Shown here one piece after another: positions 9,236 through 17,781 of a stretch of 64,000 nt of DNA. Source of the DNA: Streptomyces typhae (GTDB taxonomy: Bacteria > Actinomycetota > Actinomycetes > Streptomycetales > Streptomycetaceae); the NCBI RefSeq assembly GCF_009755605.1, contig NZ_WPNZ01000020.1, positions 62,001-126,000 of the forward strand, read 5' to 3'. The translations under genes were made by a program, and so were the position numbers. The notes beneath the pieces are model-generated. The model worked only from the letters and a program-made list of their open reading frames with translations. It searched no databases and was not told the origin of the DNA. Numbering within the stretch: the first letter of the stretch is position 1; each line of letters starts with the position of its first letter.

Positions 9236-10620
9236 CGGGCCGCTCCGGCGTCCGGCCCCCGCAGCCCCCACCAGGCGCACGCGCCGAGCGCGACCGCCGT
9301 CAGGACCGTCGAGGGACCGCCGATGTCCGCGTACATGAAGTCGACCAGCTGCCAGACGAGTAGCCCGCAGGCCACGAGCGCACAGTCCACGTCGGCGGAC
9401 GACGGCCCGCCCCGGGCGACGTCGGCCGACGACGGCCCGCCCGGGTCCCGGGCCCGTCCGCGCGGCACGCGCACCCGCGCCCACCCCCGTACCGCGCACG
9501 CCAGCAGCGCCAGCCACCCGCCCGCGAGGGTGAGCAGCCCGAGGAGGCCCTGTTCGCTGAGGATCAGCAGGTACATGTTGTGCGGGGAGAGCAGCGGCTG
9601 GCGGCGGAACTCGCTGCCGGCGCCCGCGGTGTCGCTGCCCGACGACAGGGCGAGCGAGGCGTGGCCGTCGCGGTGTTCGGGGAAGCCCTTGAGGCCGACG
9701 CCGGTCACCGGGCGGTCCCGCCACATGTCGACGGAGGCGGCCCACATCGCGTACCGGTCGGTGACGGACTGGTCGGGGGCGTCGGTGACCTGCGTGATGC
9801 TGCTGAGCCGGTCCTGGAGCAGCTGGGAGCCCACGCCGAGCCCCGCCACCAGGACGACGGCCGCCGCGACGGCCACGAGCGCCGTGCGCAGCGCGTACCG
9901 CGCCCCGGCGAGCAGCAGCAGCGTCCCGACGGCCGCCGCCGTGGCGATCCAGGCGCCGCGGCTGAACGACAGGGCGAGCGGCACGGTGAGGAGGCCCGCG
10001 CAGGTCAGCGCGGCGGCCCGCTGCCGGGGCGCGTGCGGCCTGAAGGCGAGGGCGAGGGCGGCGACGAGCCCGTACGACACGACCGTCGCCATGCCCATCA
10101 CGTCCGTCGGCCCGAACGTGCCGACGGCCCGGATGTCCTCGCCCGTGTACGAGGCGCCGGTGCCGGTGAGGTTCTGGTGCACGCCGAGCGTGCCCTGGAA
10201 CAGCGCGAGGGCGACGAACGCCCAGGCGAGCAGGCGGAACTGGCGGGCGTCCCGGACGAGCACCACGGCGGCGGCGGGGACGAGCACGAAGACCTGGAGG
10301 TAGCGGGCGGCGCCGGTGAGCCCGGTGGCCGCCGACGAGGAGGCGCACGCCGCCGCGGCGATGCCGACGACCGGGAGCCCGAACAGTACGGCGGCGGTCC
10401 GCGTCAGAGGGCGGCGCGCGGTACGGACGACGTGGACGAGGGCACAGCCGACGACCAGCGCGGAGAACGCGTCGGCCGGGGTGGATCCGGAGCCCTCGCC
10501 GTCCCCGGCGGGGACGGGCAGCGCGAGCAGGGCGACCAGGAGGAGCAGGGGGACGACGGTGAGGACGGGCCGCAGGGTGCGGAGGGACAGGGGCGCTGCG
10601 GGCACGGCGGTGTGGTGCAC
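9232..10620 (-). CDS. O-antigen ligase/polymerase-type membrane protein (Wzy-like)
   Basis: 462 aa multi-pass membrane protein. The conserved piece is a large extracellular loop ending in SPHNMYLLILSEQGLLGLL, with HN as in the Wzy_C/O-antigen ligase family, preceded by DMWRDRPVTGVGLKGFP. Such proteins polymerise or ligate lipid-linked repeat units on the outer membrane face. It starts at a GTG shortly downstream of the priming transferase stop. The 3' end contains a duplicated RGGPSSADV stretch (about 9395-9435), another small in-frame repeat. Confidence 0.75.
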   Translation of the reverse strand: MHHTAVPAAPLSLRTLRPVLTVVPLLLLVALLALPVPAGDGEGSGSTPADAFSALVVGCALVHVVRTARRPLTRTAAVLFGLPVVGIAAAACASSSAATGLTGAARYLQVFVLVPAAAVVLVRDARQFRLLAWAFVALALFQGTLGVHQNLTGTGASYTGEDIRAVGTFGPTDVMGMATVVSYGLVAALALAFRPHAPRQRAAALTCAGLLTVPLALSFSRGAWIATAAAVGTLLLLAGARYALRTALVAVAAAVVLVAGLGVGSQLLQDRLSSITQVTDAPDQSVTDRYAMWAASVDMWRDRPVTGVGLKGFPEHRDGHASLALSSGSDTAGAGSEFRRQPLLSPHNMYLLILSEQGLLGLLTLAGGWLALLACAVRGWARVRVPRGRARDPGGPSSADVARGGPSSADVDCALVACGLLVWQLVDFMYADIGGPSTVLTAVALGACAWWGLRGPDAGAAR

Positions 10621-10627
10621 GGGGGCC

Positions 10628-12430
10628 TCAGCTCCCCGTACGGCGCAGCAGACACCCGACGGTGCGCAGCAGGATGCAGAAGTCCTGCCAGAGCGACCAG
10701 CTGTCGATGTAGGCGTTGTCGAAGCGGCACCGGTCCTCGATGGAGGTGTCCCCGCGCAGGCCGTGGATCTGGGCGAGCCCGGTGACGCCGGTCTGCATGC
10801 GGTGGCGGTGCGCGTAGTGCGGGTGGCGGCGGCTGAACAGGTCGACGAAGAAGGGGCGTTCGGGGCGCGGCCCGACCAGGCTCATGTCGCCGCGCAGCAC
10901 GTTCCACAGCTGCGGCAGCTCGTCCAGCGAGGTGCTGCGCAGGAACCGGCAGAACGGGCTCATGCGCCGCTCGTCCGCGACGCTCCAGCGCGTGTCCGAC
11001 TCCTTGGTGTCGGCGGGCCGGTGGGTGCGGAACTTCAGGAGCGTGAAGAGGCGGCCGTCCTTGCCGACACGTTCCTGACGGAAGATCACGCCCGGCCCCT
11101 CGGTGGCGCGGAGGAGCAGGGCGCAGCCGCCGAGCACCGGCCCGCAGAGCAGGAGCAGGGTGCCGGCCACGGCGACGTCGAGCAGCCGCTTGAGCAGCTG
11201 CCGCCCCGGACCGGTCCGCGACGGCTGCCCGGTGCCGGTGAGGGGGCGGCAGCGGAACCCGGCCACGTGGTGCGGGCGGACGGCGTCGCGGAGTACGGGG
11301 TGCGCCGGGTGCGCGGGTCCGCGCGGGTCGATCTCCCACAGCTCGACGCCGAGGCCGCGCAGCACGGGCATGCGGGCGTCCTGGGCGGGGCCGCCGCCGG
11401 AGAGGAGCAGGACGGCCCGTACGTCGTTCTGGATGACGGCACGGTGCAGTTCGTCGTCGGAGGTGAGGAGGGGGAGCTGGGGTTCGGCGCTGCCGTCCGG
11501 CTCCTCCGTTCCCCCTGGTGCCCCTGGCGTCCCTTGCGTCCCTGGTGCCCCTTGTGTCCTTCGTGTCTCTGATGCCCCTAGTACTCCTTTCACTCCTCCC
11601 GGCTCTGCCGTCCCGGGCACCCCCACCACCCCGACGGGCCGCATTCCGCACCGCGGCCGTCGCAGGAGTGCCGCCGCGACGTCCCGTGCCTGGCCGCCGT
11701 GGCCGAGTACGAGTACGGGCCGGGGGCCGCGCCGTACGGTGGCCCGCCGGTGCCAGTGCGTCAGGGCGCGGCAGCCCGCGCCGAGCAGCCCGTGCACGGT
11801 GGCCGCGGTGAGCAGGGCGGACGGGGTCAGCGGTGCTACGGCGGGGACGAGGGCGGGGGCCAGGATCGCGGTCACGCACCAGGCGAGGGCGATCCGGCCG
11901 CAGAGCGCGGGCAGTTCGTCGAGGACGGCGGGCGCGAGGGAGTCCGCGTAGAGCCGTCCCTGGACGTTGAGAGCGAGGACGCAGGCGAGCAGCAGCGGGA
12001 GCAGGACCGGCGAGCGGTACGGGCCGGGGAGCAGCAGGACCGCCGCCACGGCGGCGAGGGCGTCGGCGCCGAGCAGCGTGTGGGCGTGCCGTCCGCGCCG
12101 GGCGGGGAGGCCTCTCCGGTGGCCGGTGCGGCCGGGGGTGGCGCCTCGGGGGGCCACGACGTGCGGCGCCGAGTCGGTCTCCTCGGACTGCCCACCCTGC
12201 GCGGGTGCCGCGGCCCGTTCGGGCAGCTCTTCCGACTCGGCCGGTTCGGCCCGCTGCGACTGAGGCCGCACGCTCTGCTGTGCCTCTCCGGGGGGCCCGG
12301 CCTGGGCGGCCTGGGCGGCCTGCTCCGGTGGGGCGGCCTGCCCCGGTGGCGCGGCCTGCCCCGGAGGCGCGGGCGGTGCGGGCGGCGCGGGCTGCCCTGT
12401 CGGCGAGGTGACGGTTCGTTCCGCGCTCAC
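10628..12430 (-). CDS. undecaprenyl-phosphate sugar-1-phosphate transferase (WbaP/WcaJ-type priming transferase)
   Basis: About 600 aa. An N-terminal Pro/Gln/Ala repeat tail (PPGQAA-type units) is followed by several TM segments, a CoA-binding-like central domain (PVLVLGHGGQARDVAAAL) and the C-terminal bacterial sugar transferase domain: VIFRQERVGKDGRLFTLLKF, SLDELPQLWNVLRGDMSLVG, GPRPERP, and a final GVTGLAQIHG. This enzyme moves a sugar-1-phosphate from a nucleotide donor to undecaprenyl phosphate, starting the repeat unit. A GTG at 12430 gives a GTGA overlap with the preceding glycosyltransferase; a second in-frame GTG at 12442 is possible. Confidence 0.85.
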   Translation of the reverse strand: MSAERTVTSPTGQPAPPAPPAPPGQAAPPGQAAPPEQAAQAAQAGPPGEAQQSVRPQSQRAEPAESEELPERAAAPAQGGQSEETDSAPHVVAPRGATPGRTGHRRGLPARRGRHAHTLLGADALAAVAAVLLLPGPYRSPVLLPLLLACVLALNVQGRLYADSLAPAVLDELPALCGRIALAWCVTAILAPALVPAVAPLTPSALLTAATVHGLLGAGCRALTHWHRRATVRRGPRPVLVLGHGGQARDVAAALLRRPRCGMRPVGVVGVPGTAEPGGVKGVLGASETRRTQGAPGTQGTPGAPGGTEEPDGSAEPQLPLLTSDDELHRAVIQNDVRAVLLLSGGGPAQDARMPVLRGLGVELWEIDPRGPAHPAHPVLRDAVRPHHVAGFRCRPLTGTGQPSRTGPGRQLLKRLLDVAVAGTLLLLCGPVLGGCALLLRATEGPGVIFRQERVGKDGRLFTLLKFRTHRPADTKESDTRWSVADERRMSPFCRFLRSTSLDELPQLWNVLRGDMSLVGPRPERPFFVDLFSRRHPHYAHRHRMQTGVTGLAQIHGLRGDTSIEDRCRFDNAYIDSWSLWQDFCILLRTVGCLLRRTGS

Positions 12431-13752
12431 GTGGTGCTGCACTCCCTGTGCTCGGTGGGCGCCGTGCCCAGAAGTTCGCGGTACACCGCTTCGACCGCGG
12501 CCGCCGTGCGCCGCGCGTCGTGGTGGTCCAGGACGTGCGCGCGTCCCTGCCGGCCCAGGCGGTCGCGCAGGGCGGGGTCCCGCAGCAGGGCGGTCAGGGC
12601 TCCGGCGAGCGCGGCGGGGTCGTTGGGCGGTACCAGGGCGTGGTCGTGGTGGCCGGGCGGCAGGCTCTCGCGGGCGCCGTCCACGTCCGTGAGGACGACG
12701 GCACGGGCGCAGGCCATGGCTTCGAGGGGCGCGAGGGCCATGCCCTCCCAGCGGGACGGCAGGACCACCAGGTCGGCGGCCTGGTACCAGAGCAGCGGGT
12801 CGGCCGCCGCCCCTGCGAATGTCACCGGTGCTGACGCTGACGCTGACGCAGACGCAGACTCCGACTCCGACGCGGACGCCTCGTCCGCGAGCGCCCGCAG
12901 CGCCGCCGCGTCCGGCCCCTCACCCACCAGGACGAGCCGGGCCCCGGGCAGCCGCGAGGCCACGTGGCTCCAGGCGCGCAGGAGCACGTCCTGACCCTTC
13001 TGCCTGCACAGCCGCCCCACGCAGACCACGAGCGGGGAGTCGGTGTCGGGGCCGGGCCCAGATCCGGGTCCAGGTCCGGGTCCGGGTCCGGGGAGCAGGG
13101 CGCGGGCCGCGCGCCGATCCGCGGGGACGAAGCGCTCGGGGTCGACGCCGTTCGGGACGACCGAGCAGGGCCCCCCGATGCCCGCGCGGCGCCCGGTGTC
13201 GCGCTCGGCCTCGCTGACGCACAGGGTGCGTGCCGTCCAGCGGGCCGCGTGCCGCTCCCAGGTGCGGGCGAGCAGCGCGACGCCGCCGTCGACGGCCTCG
13301 AACGACCAGGCGTGCGGCTGGAACACGGTGGGCACGCGGCCGCGCACCGCGACGCGGGCAGCGAGCCCGGCCTTGGCGCTGTGCGCGTGCACGAGGGCGG
13401 GCCGGACGGCGTCGACGATCTCGGCGAGGCCGCGCACCTCGGACCGCAGTCCGGGCCCGGGGGAGCGGGCGGCCGCCCACGGGTGCACGGGCACGGCCAC
13501 GCCCCCGGCCGCCCGTGCCAGGGTGCCACCGTCCGGGCAGGCCAGGTGCACGTCCATCCCGGCAGCGCGCTGCGCCGCGACCAGGTCGGTGACGACCCGC
13601 GCCACGCCGCCGTCGACGGGCTGACTGACGTGCAGGATCCGCGGCGGGGACGAGGCGTACGAGGAGGCGCTCGGGGAGGACGATGAGGAGTTCGCGGAGT
13701 TCGGGGAGTTCGCGGAGTTCGGGGAGTACGAGGAGTACGAGGGCAGTTGCAT
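12427..13752 (-). CDS. GT4-family glycosyltransferase with low-complexity inserts
   Basis: 441 aa. The start codon is fixed by AAGGAG 6 nt before the ATG. Residues about 5-30 are Ser/Asn/Pro repeats. The GT-B core then shows ILHVSQPVDGGVARVV, VHAHSAKAGLAARVA, VVPNGVDPERF, VVCVGRLCRQKGQDVLL and the EX7E segment SRWEGMALAPLEAMA. Two internal loops have expanded into simple repeats: a PGPGPGPG stretch near nt 13060-13090 and an alternating Ala-Ser/Glu-Ser stretch near 12830-12880. It is the first gene of the exopolysaccharide operon. Confidence 0.82.
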   Translation of the reverse strand: MQLPSYSSYSPNSANSPNSANSSSSSPSASSYASSPPRILHVSQPVDGGVARVVTDLVAAQRAAGMDVHLACPDGGTLARAAGGVAVPVHPWAAARSPGPGLRSEVRGLAEIVDAVRPALVHAHSAKAGLAARVAVRGRVPTVFQPHAWSFEAVDGGVALLARTWERHAARWTARTLCVSEAERDTGRRAGIGGPCSVVPNGVDPERFVPADRRAARALLPGPGPGPGPGSGPGPDTDSPLVVCVGRLCRQKGQDVLLRAWSHVASRLPGARLVLVGEGPDAAALRALADEASASESESASASASASAPVTFAGAAADPLLWYQAADLVVLPSRWEGMALAPLEAMACARAVVLTDVDGARESLPPGHHDHALVPPNDPAALAGALTALLRDPALRDRLGRQGRAHVLDHHDARRTAAAVEAVYRELLGTAPTEHRECSTT

Positions 13753-13810
13753 GCACGACTCCTTGGGGGGATCCGTTTCCGTTTCCGTGGTCAGGACGGC
13801 GGAAGACGCG

Positions 13811-15061
13811 CTACCGGGGCCCGTCGGCGTACCGGGCCACGCCCTCCGGCACATCCACCGCGGCGAACAGGACCCCGATCCACGCCGCGTCCGCGCGCGA
13901 GGACACCCGCAGCGTCAGATCGCCCCGGGGCCCGCGCAGCCGCTCGCCGAGGGGCAGCACGTCGGAGTCGTAGCCGAGGGTGTTGGCGTACGCGGGGCTC
14001 CTGCGGGCGGGCGGGCCCGGCTCGCTGACGGTGGAGTTGAGGACGTCGTCGGAGGGGTTGGCGGGGTCGGAGAGGGTGACGGGCCTGCCGCCGCGCCCGG
14101 CGGACACGCGCAGGGCGTCACCGCGGGCACCGCGGTCACCGTCGTACGCGACGAGCCCGACGACCCCGCGGCCGGCACCGAACCGGCCCCTGGGGGCGCC
14201 CTGAACATCGGAGGCGGCGACCCGGACCCCGGACGCGGCGGCCCCCGCCCCGCCGAAGGAGTCGAAGCCGTCCCACAGCGAGAGCGACCGCAGCGGCTCG
14301 CGGGCGTTCTCGTACGCCACGACCAGGGTCCAGCCGCCCCAAGCCCCGGCCCTGGAGTGCCCCATCGCCACGTTGACCTGCGCCACGGTGTAGCTCCCGC
14401 CGCCGGAGTCGCGTACCAGCGAGGTGACGTCGGCGGAGGCCTGGAAGGCGTCCGCGCCGTGGGCGACGCGGTGCCCCACGAGGGTGTCGGCGAACAGGGC
14501 CCGGTACCGGCCGCCGGGCTCGGCGATCAGGACCCGGCCGTTGTCCTTGGGCGGCTTCTGCTCACCGGCGCGCAGGTTGCCGCCCCAGTACAGGCGGGCG
14601 TAGGAGACCTGGGCCCCGGCGGGCAGCCGGACCTCGCCCGCACTGGAGTTGTAGGTGTTCGGGTCGTTGTCGATGTCCGTGTAGAACATGTCGAAGTCGT
14701 GGTTCGCGCCGGGACCGCCGCGCCGCACGTCCGCGCACGCCGCCGCACCCGCGGCCGCCGACTGGGTGCGGGGCACCGGACGGCGGCAGGTGATCGCCGA
14801 GTTGGCGGCCCGGACGATCCCGCCGTGCTGGACCGCGTGGTACCGCTGCGCGAAGGCGATACGGGCCTGCTCGCCGCGCGGCACGGGCACGATCGGCGCA
14901 CCCGCGGCGGTCGCGCCGTTCAACGTGAGGCAGCCGGTGAGGGCGAGCGCCCCGATGAGGAAGCGGCGGCCGCGATGTACGCGATGTACGCGCCGCACCC
15001 GACATGCCCGACGCACCCGACATGCCCGACGCACCCGACGCAGGCCCAGAAGATGACGCAT
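13811..15061 (-). CDS. secreted DUF3344-type protein
   Basis: 416 aa with a strongly basic N-terminus, then RRFLIGALALTGCLTLNGATAAG, a signal sequence that could be Sec or Tat. The mature part matches what I know as DUF3344 of actinobacteria: AQVSYARLYWGGNL, DVTSLVRDSGGGSYTVAQVN, GWTLVVAYEN, LSLWDGFDSF. These are extracellular beta-sandwich-like proteins of unknown function. The first 30 residues are encoded by a degenerate tandem repeat (RVRRAC units, about 14980-15045), which lengthens the n-region unusually. The true start could be closer to RRFLIG. The promoter must lie in the gap shared with the divergent chaplin gene. Confidence 0.7.
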   Translation of the reverse strand: MRHLLGLRRVRRACRVRRACRVRRVHRVHRGRRFLIGALALTGCLTLNGATAAGAPIVPVPRGEQARIAFAQRYHAVQHGGIVRAANSAITCRRPVPRTQSAAAGAAACADVRRGGPGANHDFDMFYTDIDNDPNTYNSSAGEVRLPAGAQVSYARLYWGGNLRAGEQKPPKDNGRVLIAEPGGRYRALFADTLVGHRVAHGADAFQASADVTSLVRDSGGGSYTVAQVNVAMGHSRAGAWGGWTLVVAYENAREPLRSLSLWDGFDSFGGAGAAASGVRVAASDVQGAPRGRFGAGRGVVGLVAYDGDRGARGDALRVSAGRGGRPVTLSDPANPSDDVLNSTVSEPGPPARRSPAYANTLGYDSDVLPLGERLRGPRGDLTLRVSSRADAAWIGVLFAAVDVPEGVARYADGPR

Positions 15062-15365
15062 GACGGCACTGGCCTTCCACGGTGTGAAGAGTTCCGAACC
15101 ACAGCAGTCAACGGTTGATCACATGAAATGCGCACATCTGAGCGCTTATGACGGAAATAGACTGAGAAGGAAGCGCAACAGTAGCGTTTATTGCGGGAGT
15201 TTCTACCTACTGCGCGGCGTGTGTCGGATTGGTGAAGCGTGTGGGCGATCCGCGAGCGACACATCACTCATCTGGGCGCACAACCCCGCGTCGGGGAAGG
15301 CAGTTGATCCCCACACCGAGCATCACGCACGGATTCCGCAAGATCAGAACAAGGAGCAGAACTCC
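15062..15365. promoter_or_regulatory. divergent intergenic region, DUF3344 gene / chaplin gene
   Basis: A 304 bp gap, noticeably more AT-rich than its flanks (acatgaaatgcgcac, atgacggaaatagactgaga). It must hold promoters for both directions and the chaplin 5' UTR. AAGGAG at about 15353 is the chaplin ribosome binding site. I could not assign a trustworthy -10/-35 pair or an operator by eye. Confidence 0.4.
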
Positions 15366-15605
15366 ATGTCGCGTACCAGCAAGGCCCTTGCCCTGTCCGC
15401 CGTCGCCGCCGCCGCGGTGGCCGGAGGCGCCGGTGTCGCCGCTGCCGACAGTGGCGCCCAGGGTGCGGCCACCCACTCCCCCGGTGTCATCTCGGGCAAC
15501 GCCATCCAGGTGCCGGTTCACGTCCCGGTGAACGTGTGCGGCAACACCGTCGACATCATCGGTCTGCTGAACCCGGCGTTCGGCAACACCTGCGTCAACG
15601 ACTGA
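15366..15605 (+). CDS. short chaplin (aerial hyphae surface amyloid protein)
   Basis: 79 aa: a Sec signal peptide ending at VAAADSGA, followed by one chaplin domain (SPGVISGNAIQVPVHVPVNV, CGNTVDIIGLLNPAFGN) with the two conserved cysteines that form an intramolecular disulfide. Short chaplins self-assemble into amyloid fibres that lower surface tension so that hyphae can grow into air. Length and motifs fit the single-domain ChpD-H class. The start is fixed by AAGGAG upstream of ATG. Just after the stop, TGA recurs in a degenerate repeat (gactgacgcagcatc) before a strong terminator. Confidence 0.95.
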   Translation: MSRTSKALALSAVAAAAVAGGAGVAAADSGAQGAATHSPGVISGNAIQVPVHVPVNVCGNTVDIIGLLNPAFGNTCVND

Positions 15606-15649
15606 CGCAGCATCGACTGACACGGCGTCGCCTGACGCACCGTCGGCTC

Positions 15650-15686
15650 AGCGGCGGCCGCCCCCTGTCTCGGGGCGGCCGCCGCT
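15650..15686 (+). terminator. hairpin terminator after chaplin gene
   Basis: A 15 bp GC stem (agcggcggccgcccc / ggggcggccgccgct) with a short ctgtctc loop lies about 45 bp after the chaplin stop. There is no U-tract, as is common in Streptomyces. Confidence 0.75.
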
Positions 15687-15767
15687 TCCGTGTGCCGGGG
15701 CCACGACGGCGAACGGGCTACCTCCGGTTGCGGACCGGGAGCGGTGTTCGGACGGTGATCACAGGAT

Positions 15768-15822
15768 CAGACGCATCACCGAGACGCATCACCGAGACGC
15801 ATCGCCAATACGCATCACCGAA
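15768..15822. repeat. short tandem repeat upstream of secreted-protein gene
   Basis: Four degenerate copies of a 13 bp unit (gacgcatcaccga) lie immediately before the ribosome binding site of the next gene. They could affect the promoter or the 5' UTR. Confidence 0.7.
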
Positions 15823-15833
15823 GGGAAACACCC

Positions 15834-16496
15834 ATGCGAGCTCTGCCTGTACGGCGCATCGCGACGACCTTCCTGTGCACCGCCCTGCTGCTCGGCACCG
15901 CGGGCCCCGTCCACGCGGCGTCCCACGACGACCCTGCGCGCGACGCGGCCCGGGACGCGGGCCAGGGCGCGGCACGGATCGCGCCGCAGGCACCCGTGCC
16001 CGGCGCCGACGCGCTCCTCGCGCAGACCAAGCAGCTCGCGGGCCTCGGCGGCGTCCTCACGCCGGTCACCGACCTGCTCACCGCGGTCCTCAAGGCACCG
16101 GACGGCAAGGTGCCCGCACCGGACCTGGCCAAGCTCACCGACGCCGTCAAGAAGGGCCTCGACGCGGCCAAGGCGCCGGCCCCCAAGGGCCCCGAGTTCC
16201 CCGGCACCGCCGCCGACACCCCGAAGCTCCCCCTCGGCGGCGCACCGGAGGCCAAGGCCGCCCCGCTCGGCGCGAAGGCGCCCCTCGACGTCAAGGCCGA
16301 CGCCGCGGCGGCGCTGCAGAAGGCGGTCGACGCCCTGGTCAAGGCCGTCACCGCGGGCGACCCCAAGGCCATCGCCAGGGAGGTGCCCGCGGTCATCACC
16401 GGCCTGGTCAACTTCGCGGTGGCCACACTCCTCGGCGGCGGACTCCCCAAGCCGAACCTGCCGGGCCTGCCCGCGCTGCCGAAGCCGCCCGCCTGA
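15834..16496 (+). CDS. secreted Ala/Lys/Pro-rich protein of unknown function
   Basis: 220 aa. The signal peptide (IATTFLCTALLLGTAGPVHA) ends at an AXA-like site. The mature protein is rich in Ala, Lys and Pro, with amphipathic helical stretches (DLAKLTDAVKKGLDAAKAP, AAALQKAVDALVKAV) and no cysteine or catalytic motif I can identify. Its place between a chaplin gene and another small secreted protein suggests a cell-surface role in aerial hyphae, but this is context only. A GAAGGG element precedes the ATG. Confidence 0.7.
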   Translation: MRALPVRRIATTFLCTALLLGTAGPVHAASHDDPARDAARDAGQGAARIAPQAPVPGADALLAQTKQLAGLGGVLTPVTDLLTAVLKAPDGKVPAPDLAKLTDAVKKGLDAAKAPAPKGPEFPGTAADTPKLPLGGAPEAKAAPLGAKAPLDVKADAAAALQKAVDALVKAVTAGDPKAIAREVPAVITGLVNFAVATLLGGGLPKPNLPGLPALPKPPA

Positions 16497-16620
16497 CGCG
16501 TACGCGCGCACGCCTGCCACGTACGCGCACACGTCTGCCACGTACGCGCACACGTCTGCCACGTACGCGCACGCGCCTGACGCGTACGCGCACACGCCTG
16601 CCAAGAACGCGCACGCGTAC
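16497..16620. repeat. tandem repeat array starting at a stop codon
   Basis: About six degenerate copies of a 21-23 bp unit built on acgtacgcgcacacgtctgcc. The unit containing the stop (cgcctgacgcgtacgcg) recurs at about 16576. The array fills the space between the stop codon and the terminator. Confidence 0.8.
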
Positions 16621-16637
16621 CTCGCACACCGGCGACC

Positions 16638-16678
16638 ACCGGCCGCCGCCCCGGAAGAGAACGGGGGCGGCGGCCGGT
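16638..16678 (+). terminator. hairpin terminator
   Basis: A near-perfect 15 bp stem (accggccgccgcccc / gggggcggcggccggt) with a 10-11 nt purine-rich loop, downstream of the secreted-protein gene and its repeat array. Confidence 0.75.
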
Positions 16679-16890
16679 ACCGAACACGATCCGGAAATGG
16701 GCCGGTTGATATGAGAATCGTGGACCCGTTTATCCGGCGGGTCCGCGCGAGGTGCGCGGAAGTTTCCTTTCGAGGGTTTCCGTACCGGCCTGCGCTCGTT
16801 AGGCGTAGTGAACCGAGCCGGCAGGCAATAGCCGCCTGGACCGCGCCCCGCAGGCGCCCGGAGTCGGGATTCGCCGAAGAAAGGAACACG
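16679..16890 (+). promoter_or_regulatory. leader region before small secreted protein
   Basis: A 212 bp leader between the terminator and the next start codon. Its left part is relatively AT-rich (ggttgatatgagaatcgtgg). AAAGGA at 16880-16885 is the ribosome binding site. No other element could be assigned. Confidence 0.3.
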
Positions 16891-17163
16891 ATGAAGTCCC
16901 TCAAGGCCGCCGCTGTCCTGGCCGGGTCGATCGCTGTCGCCGGTGCCGCCACGCCCGCCTTCGCCGGTGACCTGACGCCCTCCAGCCTGAACGGCGGCGT
17001 GGAGACCCTGACCAGCCAGGGGCTCCTCGACCCCAAGCCGGTGGGCACCAACATGCTGAGCCCCGAGAACAAGGACTCCGTCGTCAACGCCGTCAACGAC
17101 GTGGCGAAGAGCGTGAGCGGCAAGGGCGGCCCCGGCAAGCTCCTCGGTGGGCTTCCCGCCTGA
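16891..17163 (+). CDS. small secreted protein
   Basis: 90 aa with a clear signal peptide (LKAAAVLAGSIAVAGAATPAFA) and a mature part of about 65 residues: GDLTPSSLNGGVETLTSQGL and NMLSPENKDSVVNAVNDVAK, ending GKLLGGLPA. It has no cysteine and no catalytic motif. It resembles small secreted proteins that commonly sit beside chaplins in Streptomyces, but I cannot name a family. The ATG behind AAAGGAACACG is preferred over an upstream in-frame ATG at 16711, which has no ribosome binding site. Confidence 0.75.
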   Translation: MKSLKAAAVLAGSIAVAGAATPAFAGDLTPSSLNGGVETLTSQGLLDPKPVGTNMLSPENKDSVVNAVNDVAKSVSGKGGPGKLLGGLPA

Positions 17164-17277
17164 AGGTCGAACCCGGGCCGCACATCGTGACCCCTTCGGG
17201 TGACGCCACTGCCGCACTGCGCCAGACAGGTGACAAAGGCGCCGGAACGGCCGCCGTACGTCTATACGGTGCAGCCC

Positions 17278-17781
17278 ATGACCTCAACGTCCAACGAACA
17301 GCGCACCTTCCGGGTGTCCGACCTCGGGACCCTCGCCGTGCTCGCCTGGAGCGGCAAGCACCCGGAGGACGAGAAGGACATGGCCTTCATCCTCGCCTAC
17401 TCCCTGGGCGATGCCGAAGGCGGCCCCGAGGCCACGGCCGAGGCCATCCGCACCCTCCTGCACAACGAGAAGCTGCCGATCGGCGGCCCCGTCCTGGACG
17501 GCGCGCGCCATCCCTCCCTGCCGGTCGGCCTTCTCGTCGAGGCCGAGCAGGCCGTCGTCACCATGCCGTACGTCAAGGCGCAGTGCGCCGTTCCGCCGGA
17601 GTGGCTGACCGCCGTGCGGCTGCGCGGCCACGCCTACTTCATGATCTCCACGGTGGCCTGGCCCGAGGGCAAGCCCGGCAGCCCCGTCGACGAGAACGCC
17701 CTGCGGGCCTTCGCGGGCTCCGAGGAGACCATGCTGAACGCGGCACACTGCCTGCTGCCCGTGCGCAGGCTGCGCGGCTGA
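17278..17781 (+). CDS. conserved Streptomyces protein, DUF5949-like
   Basis: 167 aa soluble protein without signal or membrane segments. The sequence (FRVSDLGTLAVLAWSGKHPE, MAFILAYSLGDAEGGPEATA, AHYA-like C-terminal AHCLLPVRRL) resembles a conserved actinobacterial domain that I recall as DUF5949; the assignment is tentative and no function is known to me. The ATG at 17278 is preferred over an upstream one. The stop and the next start overlap as TGATG, so it is coupled to the VKOR gene, which implies a shared role in the surface-protein context. Confidence 0.6.
   Translation: MTSTSNEQRTFRVSDLGTLAVLAWSGKHPEDEKDMAFILAYSLGDAEGGPEATAEAIRTLLHNEKLPIGGPVLDGARHPSLPVGLLVEAEQAVVTMPYVKAQCAVPPEWLTAVRLRGHAYFMISTVAWPEGKPGSPVDENALRAFAGSEETMLNAAHCLLPVRRLRG

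Noticed and set aside
16497..16620. Regular repeats resembling a CRISPR array
   Set aside because: The units are tandem, degenerate and without unique spacers, and no cas genes are present.
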